Positions 34,115-43,752 are shown, numbered from the stretch's first letter. The stretch is DNA of 64,000 nucleotides from Marivirga atlantica (GCF_016734805.1 NZ_JAERQG010000001.1:310001-374000), one strand, 5' to 3'. Notes: generated by a model not told the origin, from the sequence alone. A program made the numbers and translations.

Positions 34115-35038
34115 ATGGAAGATTATAATAAAATCATTGAGTCTCTGGGCGTTAAGTTTGTTAAAGCCAAGAGCATAAAAATATTGAAGCCAGTAACAGT
34201 CACTAACCTTTATGAGGTAGAGAATAAGCTATTGCTGGTCAACAAGGGAGAAATACTAGTAGGGGAGGAAAAACTCTTAGTTAAAGAGGGTGAATTTGCT
34301 TTTATTCCTGGTGGAAAATCACATCAGATTACTTACGGAAGAGGTAGTCAAATTGAAAAGGTTACTAACGACAATTTCATCACCAACAAATCGGAATATT
34401 TCAACTCTATCAACTACGATGAGCTTTTGAGTGAAGGTGGTGATAGTTTTAGTTATATTTCTTTTGAAGCAAAGGTTTTCGATTCTGTTAACTTCTTTTC
34501 GTCATTAGACATCCCTCCATTCAACTTTACTAACAGTACTATTAAGTCTATACATGATGGTATTTTTAGAGAAACCAGAATGGACGAGCCAGGTGCCGAT
34601 AGGATGATTAAGGTCTCTACTGAATTATTATTAATTGAGCTGTTCAGACACATAGTAAGAAACAAACTTTTTGTTGAACAGCTTGCTACTAATAGTACCT
34701 ATTTTAAAGATCCTCGATTAATAGATATCTTCAATTATATAAATGAGCACCTTGGTGGCGATTTGTCTAATAAGAAGCTTGCTGAGGTTGCTAACGTTTC
34801 TGAAGATTATGTTGGTCAATATTTTAAGATGCTTACAGGCATTAATCCTCAGGATTATATTGAGTATCAGCGTATGGAAGAAGCTGTTACATTATTGAGA
34901 ACCAGCAAGAAAAGCATTAGGGACATTGGTCAGGAAGTGGGTTATAAAGACACAGCTTATTTCTGTAGAAGATTCAAGATGATGTTCGGAATACCTGCCG
35001 GTAAAATGAGAAGAAGAGAGTCTTTAATGAATGTTTAA
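34115..35038 (+). CDS. AraC-family transcriptional regulator
   Basis: The 307-residue regulator has an N-terminal cupin-like sensing domain (about 30-80, GEILVGEEKLLVKEGEFAFI, then PGGKSHQI) and a C-terminal double HTH (about 200-300) with NKKLAEVANVSEDYVGQYFK and the AraC signature KSIRDIGQEVGYKDTAYFCR. It resembles the regulators of Bacteroidota that respond to small metabolites, but the ligand is unknown. The 3' end overlaps the convergent GGGP-synthase-family gene by 15 bp. Confidence 0.9.
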   Translation: MEDYNKIIESLGVKFVKAKSIKILKPVTVTNLYEVENKLLLVNKGEILVGEEKLLVKEGEFAFIPGGKSHQITYGRGSQIEKVTNDNFITNKSEYFNSINYDELLSEGGDSFSYISFEAKVFDSVNFFSSLDIPPFNFTNSTIKSIHDGIFRETRMDEPGADRMIKVSTELLLIELFRHIVRNKLFVEQLATNSTYFKDPRLIDIFNYINEHLGGDLSNKKLAEVANVSEDYVGQYFKMLTGINPQDYIEYQRMEEAVTLLRTSKKSIRDIGQEVGYKDTAYFCRRFKMMFGIPAGKMRRRESLMNV

Positions 35039-35794
35039 TTGACTATTCAACTGACTTTTTGCTTCCGTTAATGCAATAAGCAAATCAGGAGATTTTTCAA
35101 TTGCATTGCCAACAACAACTACATCAGCGCCTGCTTTCCAGGCGCTTTTTGCTTTTTGTACATTATCAATTCCTCCACCAACTATTAAGGGTATATCAAT
35201 AGCTCGCTTTACAGAAGCAATCATTTTCTCTGAAATAGCTTGTTTTGCCCCACTTCCGGCATCCATGTAAATAAGCTTTTGCCCCAGCAACTCACTTGCA
35301 ATGGCTGTACTCATGGCTATATCTACCTTATCATGCGGTATAGGAGTTGTATTGCTCATATAAGATACCGAAGTACTTCTGCCTCCATCAATTAGCATGT
35401 AACCCGTTGATAGCACTTCAATATTGCTCCTTTTGAGTATAGGAGCCGACAATACATGTTGGCCTATAAGTAAATCCGGGTTACGGCCTGAAACGAGGGA
35501 AAGATAGAGAATAGCATCGGCCTGCAAGTCTATGTATTGATTATTGCCAGGAAATAGAATAACAGGTATATCTGTTTGCGACTTTATAAAAGAAATACAA
35601 GCGCCAAGGGCATTACCAACAATAAGGCTACCCCCTACTAAAAAGAAATCGACTTTGTTTTCAATAGCAACATGTATAAGCTTCTTAAGATCCGGGATTT
35701 CGTCAACCTTATCAGGGTCAATCAATAAAGCAAAATATTTAGTCTGCTCGCTAAGTCCTTCCTTAAGCTGCTCCTGTATCTGACTCTTCTTCAT
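35024..35794 (-). CDS. geranylgeranylglyceryl/heptaprenylglyceryl phosphate synthase family protein
   Basis: This 256-residue TIM-barrel prenyltransferase has FALLIDPDKV near the start, FFLVGGSLIVGN, YMDAGSGAKQAIS and LIVGGGIDNVQKA with VVVGNAIE at the phosphate site. GGGPS-family enzymes join polyprenyl diphosphate to glycerol-1-phosphate; homologues are common in Bacteroidota, where their ether-lipid product has been characterised for some members. Overlaps the next upstream gene (35763) by 32 bp, so expression is coupled. Confidence 0.92.
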   Translation of the reverse strand: MKKSQIQEQLKEGLSEQTKYFALLIDPDKVDEIPDLKKLIHVAIENKVDFFLVGGSLIVGNALGACISFIKSQTDIPVILFPGNNQYIDLQADAILYLSLVSGRNPDLLIGQHVLSAPILKRSNIEVLSTGYMLIDGGRSTSVSYMSNTTPIPHDKVDIAMSTAIASELLGQKLIYMDAGSGAKQAISEKMIASVKRAIDIPLIVGGGIDNVQKAKSAWKAGADVVVVGNAIEKSPDLLIALTEAKSQLNSQLNIH

Positions 35795-36161
35795 GCTGAT
35801 TGTTTTGGCTTAAGTTTCTAAGTAATTCATAAATTTTGGCTTTCGCAAGATCAATAAGAATGGTGCTCACCTCAGCTTTCAACTCATCTAACAAACTATT
35901 AGAATGCTTACTTTCCCTTATAATTATTTTATCAGAAAGATCGGATTTATGGTCATCGGACACATTTTCGTAGGCCTTCTTTTTCTTTCGTTTACCACCA
36001 GCCACTAGCTTTACCAATTGATAAGCTACAAAAACTCCTCCTGCCACTATCAGAGCTTGCTTACCAACATCAATTGCCTTTTCTGACAACTCAGCAAACT
36101 GCTCTGTAAGCTCATCCTCATAAACTTTGCTTCTCTCTCTAAGGCTACTATTATTATCCAT
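35763..36161 (-). CDS. small membrane-anchored hypothetical protein
   Basis: The 132-residue protein has one hydrophobic segment (about 37-53, ALIVAGGVFVAYQLVKLVAG) followed by a poly-basic patch GGKRKKKKAY and an amphipathic C-terminal helix. It lies 23 bp after the holin-like gene at 36185 and overlaps the GGGPS-family gene, so the three form an operon. The basic patch after the membrane segment suggests the C-terminal part is cytoplasmic. No family assigned; a structural or stress-linked membrane role is possible. Confidence 0.7.
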   Translation of the reverse strand: MDNNSSLRERSKVYEDELTEQFAELSEKAIDVGKQALIVAGGVFVAYQLVKLVAGGKRKKKKAYENVSDDHKSDLSDKIIIRESKHSNSLLDELKAEVSTILIDLAKAKIYELLRNLSQNNQHEEESDTGAA

Positions 36162-36184
36162 AAATATAATTTTCTTCGATTGTT

Positions 36185-36535
36185 CTATTTCCTCTTTTTT
36201 ACCTGATCGTAAAAATTCTTGTTATAAGCTTTATTATCCTTTATAAGAAAAAGGAAAATGGCCAGTAAAAAGTATACTCCGGTTAAAATACCGAAACCAG
36301 CTATATAACTATCCATTAGTTGCGATAAATAAATCCCTAATGTGATACTTCCAAAAAGCACGAAAAGAAAGACTGCAAAGAAAGCCAGTAACAACGGTAT
36401 AGCCTTAGCCATAGTCAAGGCCACTTTTTCTTCAATTTCTTCTTTAATCAAAGCAACCCTGGTTTCAATTAAGCCTTGAACACTATTAATTATCTTTTCT
36501 ATACCCAATATTTCTAGAAGTTTATTTTTCATCAC
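36185..36535 (-). CDS. phage-holin-superfamily-like membrane protein (YqjE-type)
   Basis: The 116-residue protein has an N-terminal amphipathic helix (ALIKEEIEEKVALTMAKAIP) and two transmembrane segments (about 48-70 and 78-100). It fits the putative Actinobacterial Holin-X / YqjE family (phage_holin_3_6), chromosomal proteins that do not indicate a prophage. First gene of the leftward three-gene unit that ends with the GGGPS-family gene. Confidence 0.75.
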   Translation of the reverse strand: MMKNKLLEILGIEKIINSVQGLIETRVALIKEEIEEKVALTMAKAIPLLLAFFAVFLFVLFGSITLGIYLSQLMDSYIAGFGILTGVYFLLAIFLFLIKDNKAYNKNFYDQVKKRK

Positions 36536-36611
36536 GAAGGATAATATTTATCAAGTTCTAATTTATTGAAAAATTACCGTATGTTAAATTAACGCTTTAA
36601 TATTTACAACT

Positions 36612-37463
36612 ATGCAGATTATTGCCGACAGTGGCGGAACCAAAACAGACTGGCGTTTTATTTACCATAATGGTAAAATTGAACAGCAAACAACTTCAGG
36701 ACTAAATCCTAATTACATATCAAACTCAGAAATGGGCCATATGTTAACAAAAGAACTTCAAATAGGAAATGATGAAACAATAGACAGGGTGCATTTTTAT
36801 GGAGCTGGCTGCAGTAATCCAAAAAATGCCGAAAGAATTAAAAATGCCCTATCGGATAGACTAAACCTCAACACATCTTTGGTTGATGTCAATCATGATT
36901 TGTTAGCAGCTGCAAGAGCAAGCGCGGCAGATCAAGCCGGTATTATATGTATTTTGGGTACAGGATCTAATGCGTGCCGTTACGATGGTAATGGTATTGT
37001 AGAAGAAATGGTAAACCTCGGATATATTCTAGGAGATGAAGTAAGCGGAGCATATTTGGGCAAACAAATATTGAAGGCCTATTTAGAGCACGAACTACCC
37101 CATGACCTTCAAAACAGTTTTAAAGAAAAATTTCCAGAAATTAATCGGCATACGGTTGTAGAAATACTCTATACTAAAGCTAAACCTAATACTTTTTTGG
37201 CTTCATTCTTTAGTTTCATTTTCGAGCATCAGAGTCATCCATTTTGTTTAAACCTTTTGATTGATTCCTTCCAGCTGTTTTTGGAGAAATCGGTTTTCAA
37301 ATTTGAAAAGCATAAAGAATTGCCGATCCACTTTATTGGTGGCGTGGCCTATAGTGTGAATAATATCTTAAGAAAGGTATTAGAAAAAAATAAGCTTAAT
37401 ACAGGATTAATTATGCAAAGCCCCATTGCCGGCTTAACTTTATACCATCAGAAGCATTTTTAA
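36612..37463 (+). CDS. BadF/BadG-type N-acetylglucosamine kinase-like ATPase
   Basis: The 283-residue ASKHA-fold kinase starts MQIIADSGGTKTDWRFI (phosphate-1 loop), with GIICILGTGSNACRYDG (phosphate-2 region) and HFIGGVAY (adenosine-binding). Bacteroidota members act on N-acetylglucosamine or related amino sugars. It is immediately followed (1 bp) by murQ, which supports a role in recycling peptidoglycan amino sugars. Confidence 0.88.
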   Translation: MQIIADSGGTKTDWRFIYHNGKIEQQTTSGLNPNYISNSEMGHMLTKELQIGNDETIDRVHFYGAGCSNPKNAERIKNALSDRLNLNTSLVDVNHDLLAAARASAADQAGIICILGTGSNACRYDGNGIVEEMVNLGYILGDEVSGAYLGKQILKAYLEHELPHDLQNSFKEKFPEINRHTVVEILYTKAKPNTFLASFFSFIFEHQSHPFCLNLLIDSFQLFLEKSVFKFEKHKELPIHFIGGVAYSVNNILRKVLEKNKLNTGLIMQSPIAGLTLYHQKHF

Positions 37464-37464
37464 C

Positions 37465-38271
37465 ATGAGCATTACTGAGTCAGAATCATATCACAAAGAT
37501 CTGGAAAAGCAAACCGTTGGAGATTTGCTTAAGGGCATTAACCAAGAAGATAAATCTGTTGCTGATGCTGTTGAAGCATCACTTCCCCAAATAGAACAGC
37601 TCACTATAGCAACAGTGAATAGAATGAAATTAGGCGGAAGGCTTTTTTATATTGGTGCCGGAACAAGTGGAAGGTTAGGCATTTTAGATGCTTCTGAGTG
37701 CCCTCCAACCTTCGGAGTTGATCATAACACTGTAATTGGTATCATTGCTGGTGGTGATAGCGCCATACGCAAAGCTGTGGAATTTGCTGAAGACAATGAG
37801 CAGCAAGCCTGGGAAGATTTGAAGGCTTTTGACATAACCTCCAAGGATGTACTTATTGGCATTGCCGCTTCCGGAACCACCCCATATGTAATTGGGGGCA
37901 TCAAGAAAGCTAAAGAAGAAGGTATTTTAACAGGCTGTATCTGTTGTAATCCGGGTTCGCCATTAGCAAGTGCATGTGAGTGCCCTGTCGAAGTTGTAGT
38001 GGGGCCAGAGTTTGTTACAGGCAGTACAAGAATGAAAGCCGGTACGGCTCAAAAAATGGTGCTTAATATGATTAGCACCACTGTAATGATCCAGCTAGGG
38101 AAGGTAGAAGGAAATAGAATGGTTGACATGCAGCTTAGCAACGACAAATTAGTAGCTCGAGGTACAAAAATGATTCAAGATGCCTTAAATATTGAAACTT
38201 CTGAAGCTCATGAGCTGTTGCTGCAACATGGCTCCGTAAGACAAGCTATTACCAATTACAAAAAGAAATAA
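37465..38271 (+). CDS. murQ: N-acetylmuramic acid 6-phosphate etherase
   Basis: The 268-residue SIS-domain lyase cleaves the lactyl ether of MurNAc-6-phosphate to GlcNAc-6-phosphate and lactate. Motifs are GAGTSGRLGILDASECPPTFG-type (about 70-90, catalytic Glu in the ASE segment), AASGTTPYVIGG and GSTRMKAGTAQK. It pairs with the upstream sugar kinase in one operon for cell-wall recycling and abuts the next gene without a gap. Confidence 0.96.
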   Translation: MSITESESYHKDLEKQTVGDLLKGINQEDKSVADAVEASLPQIEQLTIATVNRMKLGGRLFYIGAGTSGRLGILDASECPPTFGVDHNTVIGIIAGGDSAIRKAVEFAEDNEQQAWEDLKAFDITSKDVLIGIAASGTTPYVIGGIKKAKEEGILTGCICCNPGSPLASACECPVEVVVGPEFVTGSTRMKAGTAQKMVLNMISTTVMIQLGKVEGNRMVDMQLSNDKLVARGTKMIQDALNIETSEAHELLLQHGSVRQAITNYKKK

Positions 38272-38841
38272 ATGCATCACATTGAGCCTTATTACAGCTG
38301 GCTAAAATATTATGATTCATCGGACGATGAGCTTTCACCCTTTCACGGCAAGGACTACAATTACGAGTTATATACTGATACCATTTATGGTTACTATATC
38401 GATCCTGCCTGGGATGCAATAGGTTCCGAAACACTTTACATTAAAATCCTATACGCTCATTATGATGAAGGCTTTGCTATAATAGAGCTAATAGGCGAAT
38501 GGAATGACGCCCTCCACAATGACATCATGCATCTCAAGAGAAATATTCTTGAACATATGATGCTACAAGGCATTGATAAATTTATATTACTGGGTGAAAA
38601 TATTCTGAACTTTCATGGGTCAGACGACAGCTATTATGAAGAGTGGTTTGATGACGTTGAAGATGGATGGATTGTGGGGCTAAACTTCAGAGATTTTGTA
38701 ACTGAAGAGATGCAACAATTCAATATTGATTCATACATAAACTTTGGCGGCCAGTTCGATACTATGGACTGGAGAACCTTTAAGCCAAAAACGCTATATG
38801 CCAAAGTTGCTACACAAATGCAAAGAAGGTTAGGCTTTTAA
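38272..38841 (+). CDS. conserved hypothetical acidic protein
   Basis: The 189-residue soluble protein is rich in Tyr, Asp and Glu (start MHHIEPYYSWLKYYDSSDDE) with no signal peptide or membrane segment. The start directly follows the murQ stop, so it is likely cotranscribed. It resembles uncharacterised Bacteroidota proteins by general character only; no catalytic motif is seen. The 3' end touches the convergent SprT-like gene with no gap. Confidence 0.75.
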   Translation: MHHIEPYYSWLKYYDSSDDELSPFHGKDYNYELYTDTIYGYYIDPAWDAIGSETLYIKILYAHYDEGFAIIELIGEWNDALHNDIMHLKRNILEHMMLQGIDKFILLGENILNFHGSDDSYYEEWFDDVEDGWIVGLNFRDFVTEEMQQFNIDSYINFGGQFDTMDWRTFKPKTLYAKVATQMQRRLGF

Positions 38842-39465
38842 TTAATACTCTAAAGGCTGAACTATGGCAAGTTTATGCACTAAATAGTGCTTTCCTGATT
38901 TAAGCTCTTTACATCTGACCCTTGTTCTTCTACTCTCAATACTTTGGAATTCCTTCTTTTCCAGACTGAAGCGAGCTCCTATAGTTAACTGATTTAATGG
39001 GACTCCTTTTTGATCAGACTTATCATATTTAGAAAGTGTCTGAGCCAGCGCAATATCACTTTGGGAAGAGGCTTTTGGGTTTCTCATATGCTTGGTTAAT
39101 TGACCTCTTAATGGCTCAGGGAAAATACCAGCTTCTAAAAATGGTTTCATTAAGTGCTGAAACTCTTTTTTCCATTCAGGACCATGTGGCAACACTCTAT
39201 TCTTGAATTTATCATAAACCCTATGATGTGCTACTTCATGAATAAAGGTGAGCAGAAACGAATAAGGATTAAGGTTGTTATTGACAGTAATTACAGGCAG
39301 TTCGTCATTTCCCTTAGCTCTAAAGTCACCCAATTTAGTTTGTCTTGAATTACTGATTATGAACCTAAAAGGCGCCTCTTCCCATAGCTCGTAACACATT
39401 GGCACTGCTTGTTCAGGTACAAAGCGAGCTATCCTTTCATAAATTTTGGTTTGATAATAATCCAC
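38842..39465 (-). CDS. SprT-like zinc metallopeptidase domain protein
   Basis: The 207-residue protein carries the SprT pattern: LTFIHEVAHHRVYDKF (HExxH, about 75-82), then LPHGPEWKKEFQHLM, where the His of HGPEW is the third zinc ligand. SprT-family proteins relate to the Spartan DNA-protein crosslink protease; bacterial members are poorly studied. The C-terminal half has a basic segment with VRCKELKSGKHY, perhaps nucleic-acid binding. Convergent with 38272. Confidence 0.88.
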   Translation of the reverse strand: MDYYQTKIYERIARFVPEQAVPMCYELWEEAPFRFIISNSRQTKLGDFRAKGNDELPVITVNNNLNPYSFLLTFIHEVAHHRVYDKFKNRVLPHGPEWKKEFQHLMKPFLEAGIFPEPLRGQLTKHMRNPKASSQSDIALAQTLSKYDKSDQKGVPLNQLTIGARFSLEKKEFQSIESRRTRVRCKELKSGKHYLVHKLAIVQPLEY

Positions 39466-39690
39466 TGGCTAAAAAAACTCCTTGTGAACGCAAATTGCGT
39501 ATTAATCTTTAAAAAACTGGTCTTAATCGATACTTACAAAGACTAAAGCACTTGTAAAATTACAATTAAAGCCTTACATTCAATACCTTTTCGGGAAAAG
39601 GAAGTAGTATGTTTCCTGAAAATATAACAATAAAATAACAGCCTTTTTGCTGTTGTAAGATTTCACTATTTTAATATCAATCTTAAAAAC

Positions 39691-39695
39691 AGGAG
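39691..39695 (+). promoter_or_regulatory. Shine-Dalgarno site for the HisA-like gene
   Basis: AGGAG lies 8 bases before the ATG at 39704. Such sites are rare in this window, so this supports the start and suggests stronger or different translation for this gene. Confidence 0.5.
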
Positions 39696-39703
39696 AAACC
39701 CAT

Positions 39704-40432
39704 ATGATACAGATCATTCCATCAATAGCCATTAAAGACGGAAAAATCATTCGTGTTGAAGGAGCAAAGATATCAGAAGCAAAGATTTATGATGAAAGCC
39801 CGATTGATGTAGCCACTAAACTGGAAGATCACGGAATTAAAGTGGTGCACCTTGTTGATTTAGATGGTGCTCATAAAGGCTCTCCCGTGAACTACCACAT
39901 TCTGGAAGCCCTCAATGGTTATACTAATTTGGAGCTTGATTTTACAGGCGGAATTAATACTGATGGAGATATTAGCAAAGCTTTTGAATACGGTGCTGAC
40001 TACATAACTGCGGCTTCAGTAGCTGTTGAAAATAAAGAGCTTTTTGCCTCCTGGATTATCTCTTACGGTAGAGAGAAAATGACTTTAGGAGCCGATGCAT
40101 TAAATGGAAAAATTGCCTACAAAGGCTGGATGCAAAATACCGATATCGACATTTTGGAACATATCGGCTATTTCTATGACAGAGGCTTGAAATATGTAAA
40201 AACTACCGACATCAGTAAGGAAGGCTCATTGGCCGGACCTGCATTTGATCTGTATGAGTCAATATTGAAGAAATTCCCTGAAATAAAGGTATTGGCCAGT
40301 GGTGGCGTAAGAAGTGTTGATGACATTAAACGCCTTAATGATATGGGTGTATTTGCCGTAATCTTTGGTAAGGCTTATTATGAAGGAAATATCAGCTTGA
40401 AGGATCTGGAGCAGTTTATCGTGAAGCAATAA
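39704..40432 (+). CDS. HisA-like TIM-barrel protein lacking the first catalytic Asp
   Basis: The 242-residue protein aligns end to end with HisA (ProFAR isomerase): VVHLVDLDGAHKGSPV, TDISKEGSLAGPAFDLYE, LASGGVRSVDDIKRL, AVIFGKAYYEG. The first catalytic residue is missing: HisA has an IIPALDL-type strand with general-acid Asp near residue 8, whereas here it reads IIPSIAIKDG (Ala). The second catalytic Asp is kept (TLGADA). The GGG phosphate loop is also changed (FTGGINT). No other his genes are nearby. It may be a repurposed paralogue with a different substrate; a canonical hisA elsewhere in the genome should be looked for. Monocistronic, with strong terminator downstream. Confidence 0.85.
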   Translation: MIQIIPSIAIKDGKIIRVEGAKISEAKIYDESPIDVATKLEDHGIKVVHLVDLDGAHKGSPVNYHILEALNGYTNLELDFTGGINTDGDISKAFEYGADYITAASVAVENKELFASWIISYGREKMTLGADALNGKIAYKGWMQNTDIDILEHIGYFYDRGLKYVKTTDISKEGSLAGPAFDLYESILKKFPEIKVLASGGVRSVDDIKRLNDMGVFAVIFGKAYYEGNISLKDLEQFIVKQ

Positions 40433-40455
40433 ATCAACTTTTAGCATATCATAAT

Positions 40456-40488
40456 AAAAAACCCCGACTGAAACAGTCGGGGTTTTTT
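40456..40488. terminator. bidirectional terminator between hisA-like and secDF
   Basis: The stem AAAAAACCCCGACTG / CAGTCGGGGTTTTTT with loop AAA has A and T tracts on both sides, serving both convergent genes. Confidence 0.93.
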
Positions 40489-40509
40489 ATTATTTATAAG
40501 CTACTTTTA

Positions 40510-43500
40510 TTAGGCTTCAACAGCGGGCTTCTTCTTTCCTTTAGCTAAATCCAACACAATTGGAGTAGCTATAAAGATTGATGAGTAAGTACCAACTACA
40601 ATACCCACTAATAAAGCAAAAGAGAAGCCTCTTAATACCTCACCACCAAATATGAACAATACCAATATTACCAATAAAGTAGTTAATGAAGTCATTAAGG
40701 TTCTGCTAATGGTATTATTAATAGCGGTGTTAAATGTTTGCTCGTTAGTTTCTTTAGAGCTAATACCTAAAGTTTCCCTAACTCTATCAAACACAACCAC
40801 GGTATCGTTAATTGAGTAACCAATTACCGTTAAAATAGCCGCAATAAATACCTGATCTATTTCAAATGCTATTCCGAAAGCTTTGGCAATCGCAAAAGCT
40901 GATAATACAATTAAAGTATCGTGGAATAAGGCAACAACTGCTCCCAGTCCAAACTGCCATCTTCTAAACCTGATTAAGATGTAGATAAAGATTGCAATCA
41001 ATGAGAAGATTACTGACTCCTGAGATGAGTTCTTAATATCATCTGCAATAGTAGCTCCAACTTTCGATGATCCACTTATGGTAAATGAATTTTCTCCCAT
41101 TCTTGATTCATCCTGAACGAAGCTCATTCCTGTTGCTCCATTAATGCCGGAAATCAATGACTCCTGAACTTTTGTATCAGCTTCTGCTGATTCATCCTCT
41201 ACTAAGTAAGATGTAGTAATTTTTAGGATATTATCAGCACCATAGGTTTTCACCTCAACACCTTTTCCTTCGAATGAGTCACCTAATGCCACATCAAGTT
41301 TTGAAGGTGTAACAGGCTGATCAAATCTTACTACATATGATCTACCACCTGTAAAATCAACACCCATGTTCAAGCCATTCATAGTCATTAACACAACACC
41401 AATAACAATGATGATACCTGAGCCTATATAAGCCATCTTACGCTTCGTCATAAAGTTAGCGCTAATGTTGTTCAATAAGTTTCTTGAGAATGGAGTAGCA
41501 AAAGAAATCTTGCTGTCTTCACCTTTTTTGCTCATCCATGAAACAATTACTCTGGTTATAAATACCGCTGAGAAGAATGAACATGCAATACCGATCATTA
41601 AGGTAATGGCGAAACCTTTAACAGGACCCTGACCTAACCAATATAAAATGGCACCTGTTAAGAAGGTTGTAATGTTAGCATCTACAATTGAGCTATAAGC
41701 TTTTTCGTAACCTGCTGAAATTGCTCTTAGTAATGGAACACCGCCACGCATTTCCTCACGAATACGTTCAAATATTAGTACGTTGGCATCAATGGACATA
41801 CCAATTGTTAACACAATACCTGCAATACCAGGAAGTGTTAATGCCGCATTCAGCTGAGCCAAGATTCCTAAAATAAAGAAGATATTGAATACCAAAGCAA
41901 TGTTGGCCACTAAACCACCTTTGGCATAATATGCTACCATAAAGATTAGCACAATCGCTAAACCAGCTACAATTGAGATAATACCTTGAGCCTGCGCTTC
42001 TTTACCTAAAGTTGGGCCAATAATAGCTTCTTCAACAATTCTTGTTGGTGCTGGTAAAGAACCTGCCTTTAGTATGTTTGCTAAATCCTTAGCTTCTTCA
42101 ATGGTGAAGTTACCCTGAATGATAGACTTACCATTAGGAATTTCACTATTTACCACTGGGGCAGAATAAACGTAGTTATCAAGTACAATGGCTATTCTGT
42201 TTCCAATATTCTCTCTTGTAATTTTAGCCCACTTTCTAGCGCCATTAGGATCCATGCTCATATCTACAGCCGGCTGCCCAACATCATCGTATGTTTGACG
42301 AGCGTCATTGATCACTTCACCAGTTAACATAGCCTTATCGCCTCTTTGAGTTTTTACAACGTAAAGTTCAAGGAACTCCTGACCACCTTCTTCATCTTGC
42401 TGTGGCTTAACATCCCATACCAATCTGGTATTTCTTGGGAATAAAGCACGGATATCTTCTCTTTTAATGATCTTGTTAATAGTAGCCGTATCTTCAAGCT
42501 CATATACAAGACCATATTGGCTTCTTAATAAGCTGAACAATGGAGAAACTTCATTATTAGCTAATGAATCCAGATTTGAATCTGTAGAATCACCTTCATT
42601 TAAAGTAGAATCTGCCTCGGCAGAATCATCTCCTAATAGGTCGGCAAGGTTGCCACTTTCTTCCTGTGTGTTCTCGCTAGCAGAAGTACCTTCTGCATCA
42701 ACCTCATTAGCCGCAGCTTCTTTTTGCTCTTCAACTAAAATGTCATTCGCTTGAGAAAGTGCTCCGCTTACTTCGTTAATTGGCATTACCTGCATAAACT
42801 CTAGTTTGGCAACACCCTGTAATAGTTTTCTTACTCTTTCAGGATTGTCAACACCAGGAAGCTCGATTTGAATTCTACCTGTATTTTCTAAACGCTGAAT
42901 GTTTGGTTGTGAAGTACCAAATCTATCGATACGTGTTCTTAAGATTTGGAAAGATCTATCCATCGCATCATCTACTTCGCTACGGATAACTCTTAATACT
43001 TCGGTATCATCAGTTTGGAAGCTGATTTTACCCCTGTTAGCTGAATTAGCAAAAACAGAGCTCAACTTAGTATCAGGATTTATCTCTTGGAAAGCCTCAT
43101 AGAATAGTTCAACATATGGCTTCTGACTTGTCTTCTGCCTTTCCTGAGCAACCTTTAAAGCCTCTTGAAAGCCTGCATCTTCATTATTTCCACTTAGACC
43201 TTTAATAATATCTACCGGAGATACCTCTAAGGTAACGTGCATACCACCTTGTAAATCAAGACCAAGATTTAATTCTAAATCCTGAACTTCTTTGTAGGTA
43301 AATTCCGCTCCAAGCAGGTTATAAACCGGCTCATTATAAACAGAATCTAAATACTGCTGTCTCTCAGAATAGTTAACATTTCCGTTAGCATCTGTTGCGT
43401 ATTCAGTTGCATCTTCTTTGATGCCGTTTGATACAAAAGTGAATGACAAGTAATAAACGCAAAGTAGCGTCACAATAACTGTCATAAACACTATAAAACC

Positions 43501-43512
43501 CTTGTTTTTCAT
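40510..43512 (-). CDS. secDF: SecDF fusion, protein translocase accessory subunit
   Basis: This 1000-residue fusion of SecD and SecF uses the proton gradient to pull exported proteins out of SecYEG. The SecD half has an N-terminal membrane anchor, the P1 region with LNLGLDLQGGMHVTLEV, and GMSIDANVLIFERIREE in TM4; the SecF half has MGVDFTGGRSYVV and YSINDTVVVFDRVRE. An insert of about 70 residues (around 250-320) rich in Glu, Asp, Ser and Asn lies inside the periplasmic P1 domain and is absent from E. coli SecD. The fused architecture is normal for Bacteroidota. Confidence 0.96.
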   Translation of the reverse strand: MKNKGFIVFMTVIVTLLCVYYLSFTFVSNGIKEDATEYATDANGNVNYSERQQYLDSVYNEPVYNLLGAEFTYKEVQDLELNLGLDLQGGMHVTLEVSPVDIIKGLSGNNEDAGFQEALKVAQERQKTSQKPYVELFYEAFQEINPDTKLSSVFANSANRGKISFQTDDTEVLRVIRSEVDDAMDRSFQILRTRIDRFGTSQPNIQRLENTGRIQIELPGVDNPERVRKLLQGVAKLEFMQVMPINEVSGALSQANDILVEEQKEAAANEVDAEGTSASENTQEESGNLADLLGDDSAEADSTLNEGDSTDSNLDSLANNEVSPLFSLLRSQYGLVYELEDTATINKIIKREDIRALFPRNTRLVWDVKPQQDEEGGQEFLELYVVKTQRGDKAMLTGEVINDARQTYDDVGQPAVDMSMDPNGARKWAKITRENIGNRIAIVLDNYVYSAPVVNSEIPNGKSIIQGNFTIEEAKDLANILKAGSLPAPTRIVEEAIIGPTLGKEAQAQGIISIVAGLAIVLIFMVAYYAKGGLVANIALVFNIFFILGILAQLNAALTLPGIAGIVLTIGMSIDANVLIFERIREEMRGGVPLLRAISAGYEKAYSSIVDANITTFLTGAILYWLGQGPVKGFAITLMIGIACSFFSAVFITRVIVSWMSKKGEDSKISFATPFSRNLLNNISANFMTKRKMAYIGSGIIIVIGVVLMTMNGLNMGVDFTGGRSYVVRFDQPVTPSKLDVALGDSFEGKGVEVKTYGADNILKITTSYLVEDESAEADTKVQESLISGINGATGMSFVQDESRMGENSFTISGSSKVGATIADDIKNSSQESVIFSLIAIFIYILIRFRRWQFGLGAVVALFHDTLIVLSAFAIAKAFGIAFEIDQVFIAAILTVIGYSINDTVVVFDRVRETLGISSKETNEQTFNTAINNTISRTLMTSLTTLLVILVLFIFGGEVLRGFSFALLVGIVVGTYSSIFIATPIVLDLAKGKKKPAVEA

Positions 43513-43752
43513 GTCTGTATAATTGCTTTTTAGTTGTCACATGGAATCTTTGATTAAAAATTTATCCCCGGTTTATATAAAATTCGAGTCTAAATTTTTA
43601 ATGCCGATTTCATGTGTTTGTAATTTGAATTTGTTATTTGCTCGGGATAAGCGATTGAAAAAGCTTTAGATATCCTCTGCGGTTGTCTTAATAAATTGTG
43701 TGTGGTTAAAAGTCAGCCGAAGGCTGCTAGAGAATCTAATTATTTTTTATAA

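Noticed and set aside
36185-36535. Prophage remnant suggested by the holin-like protein
   Set aside because: The YqjE/holin-X family is chromosomal, and no other phage gene is nearby.
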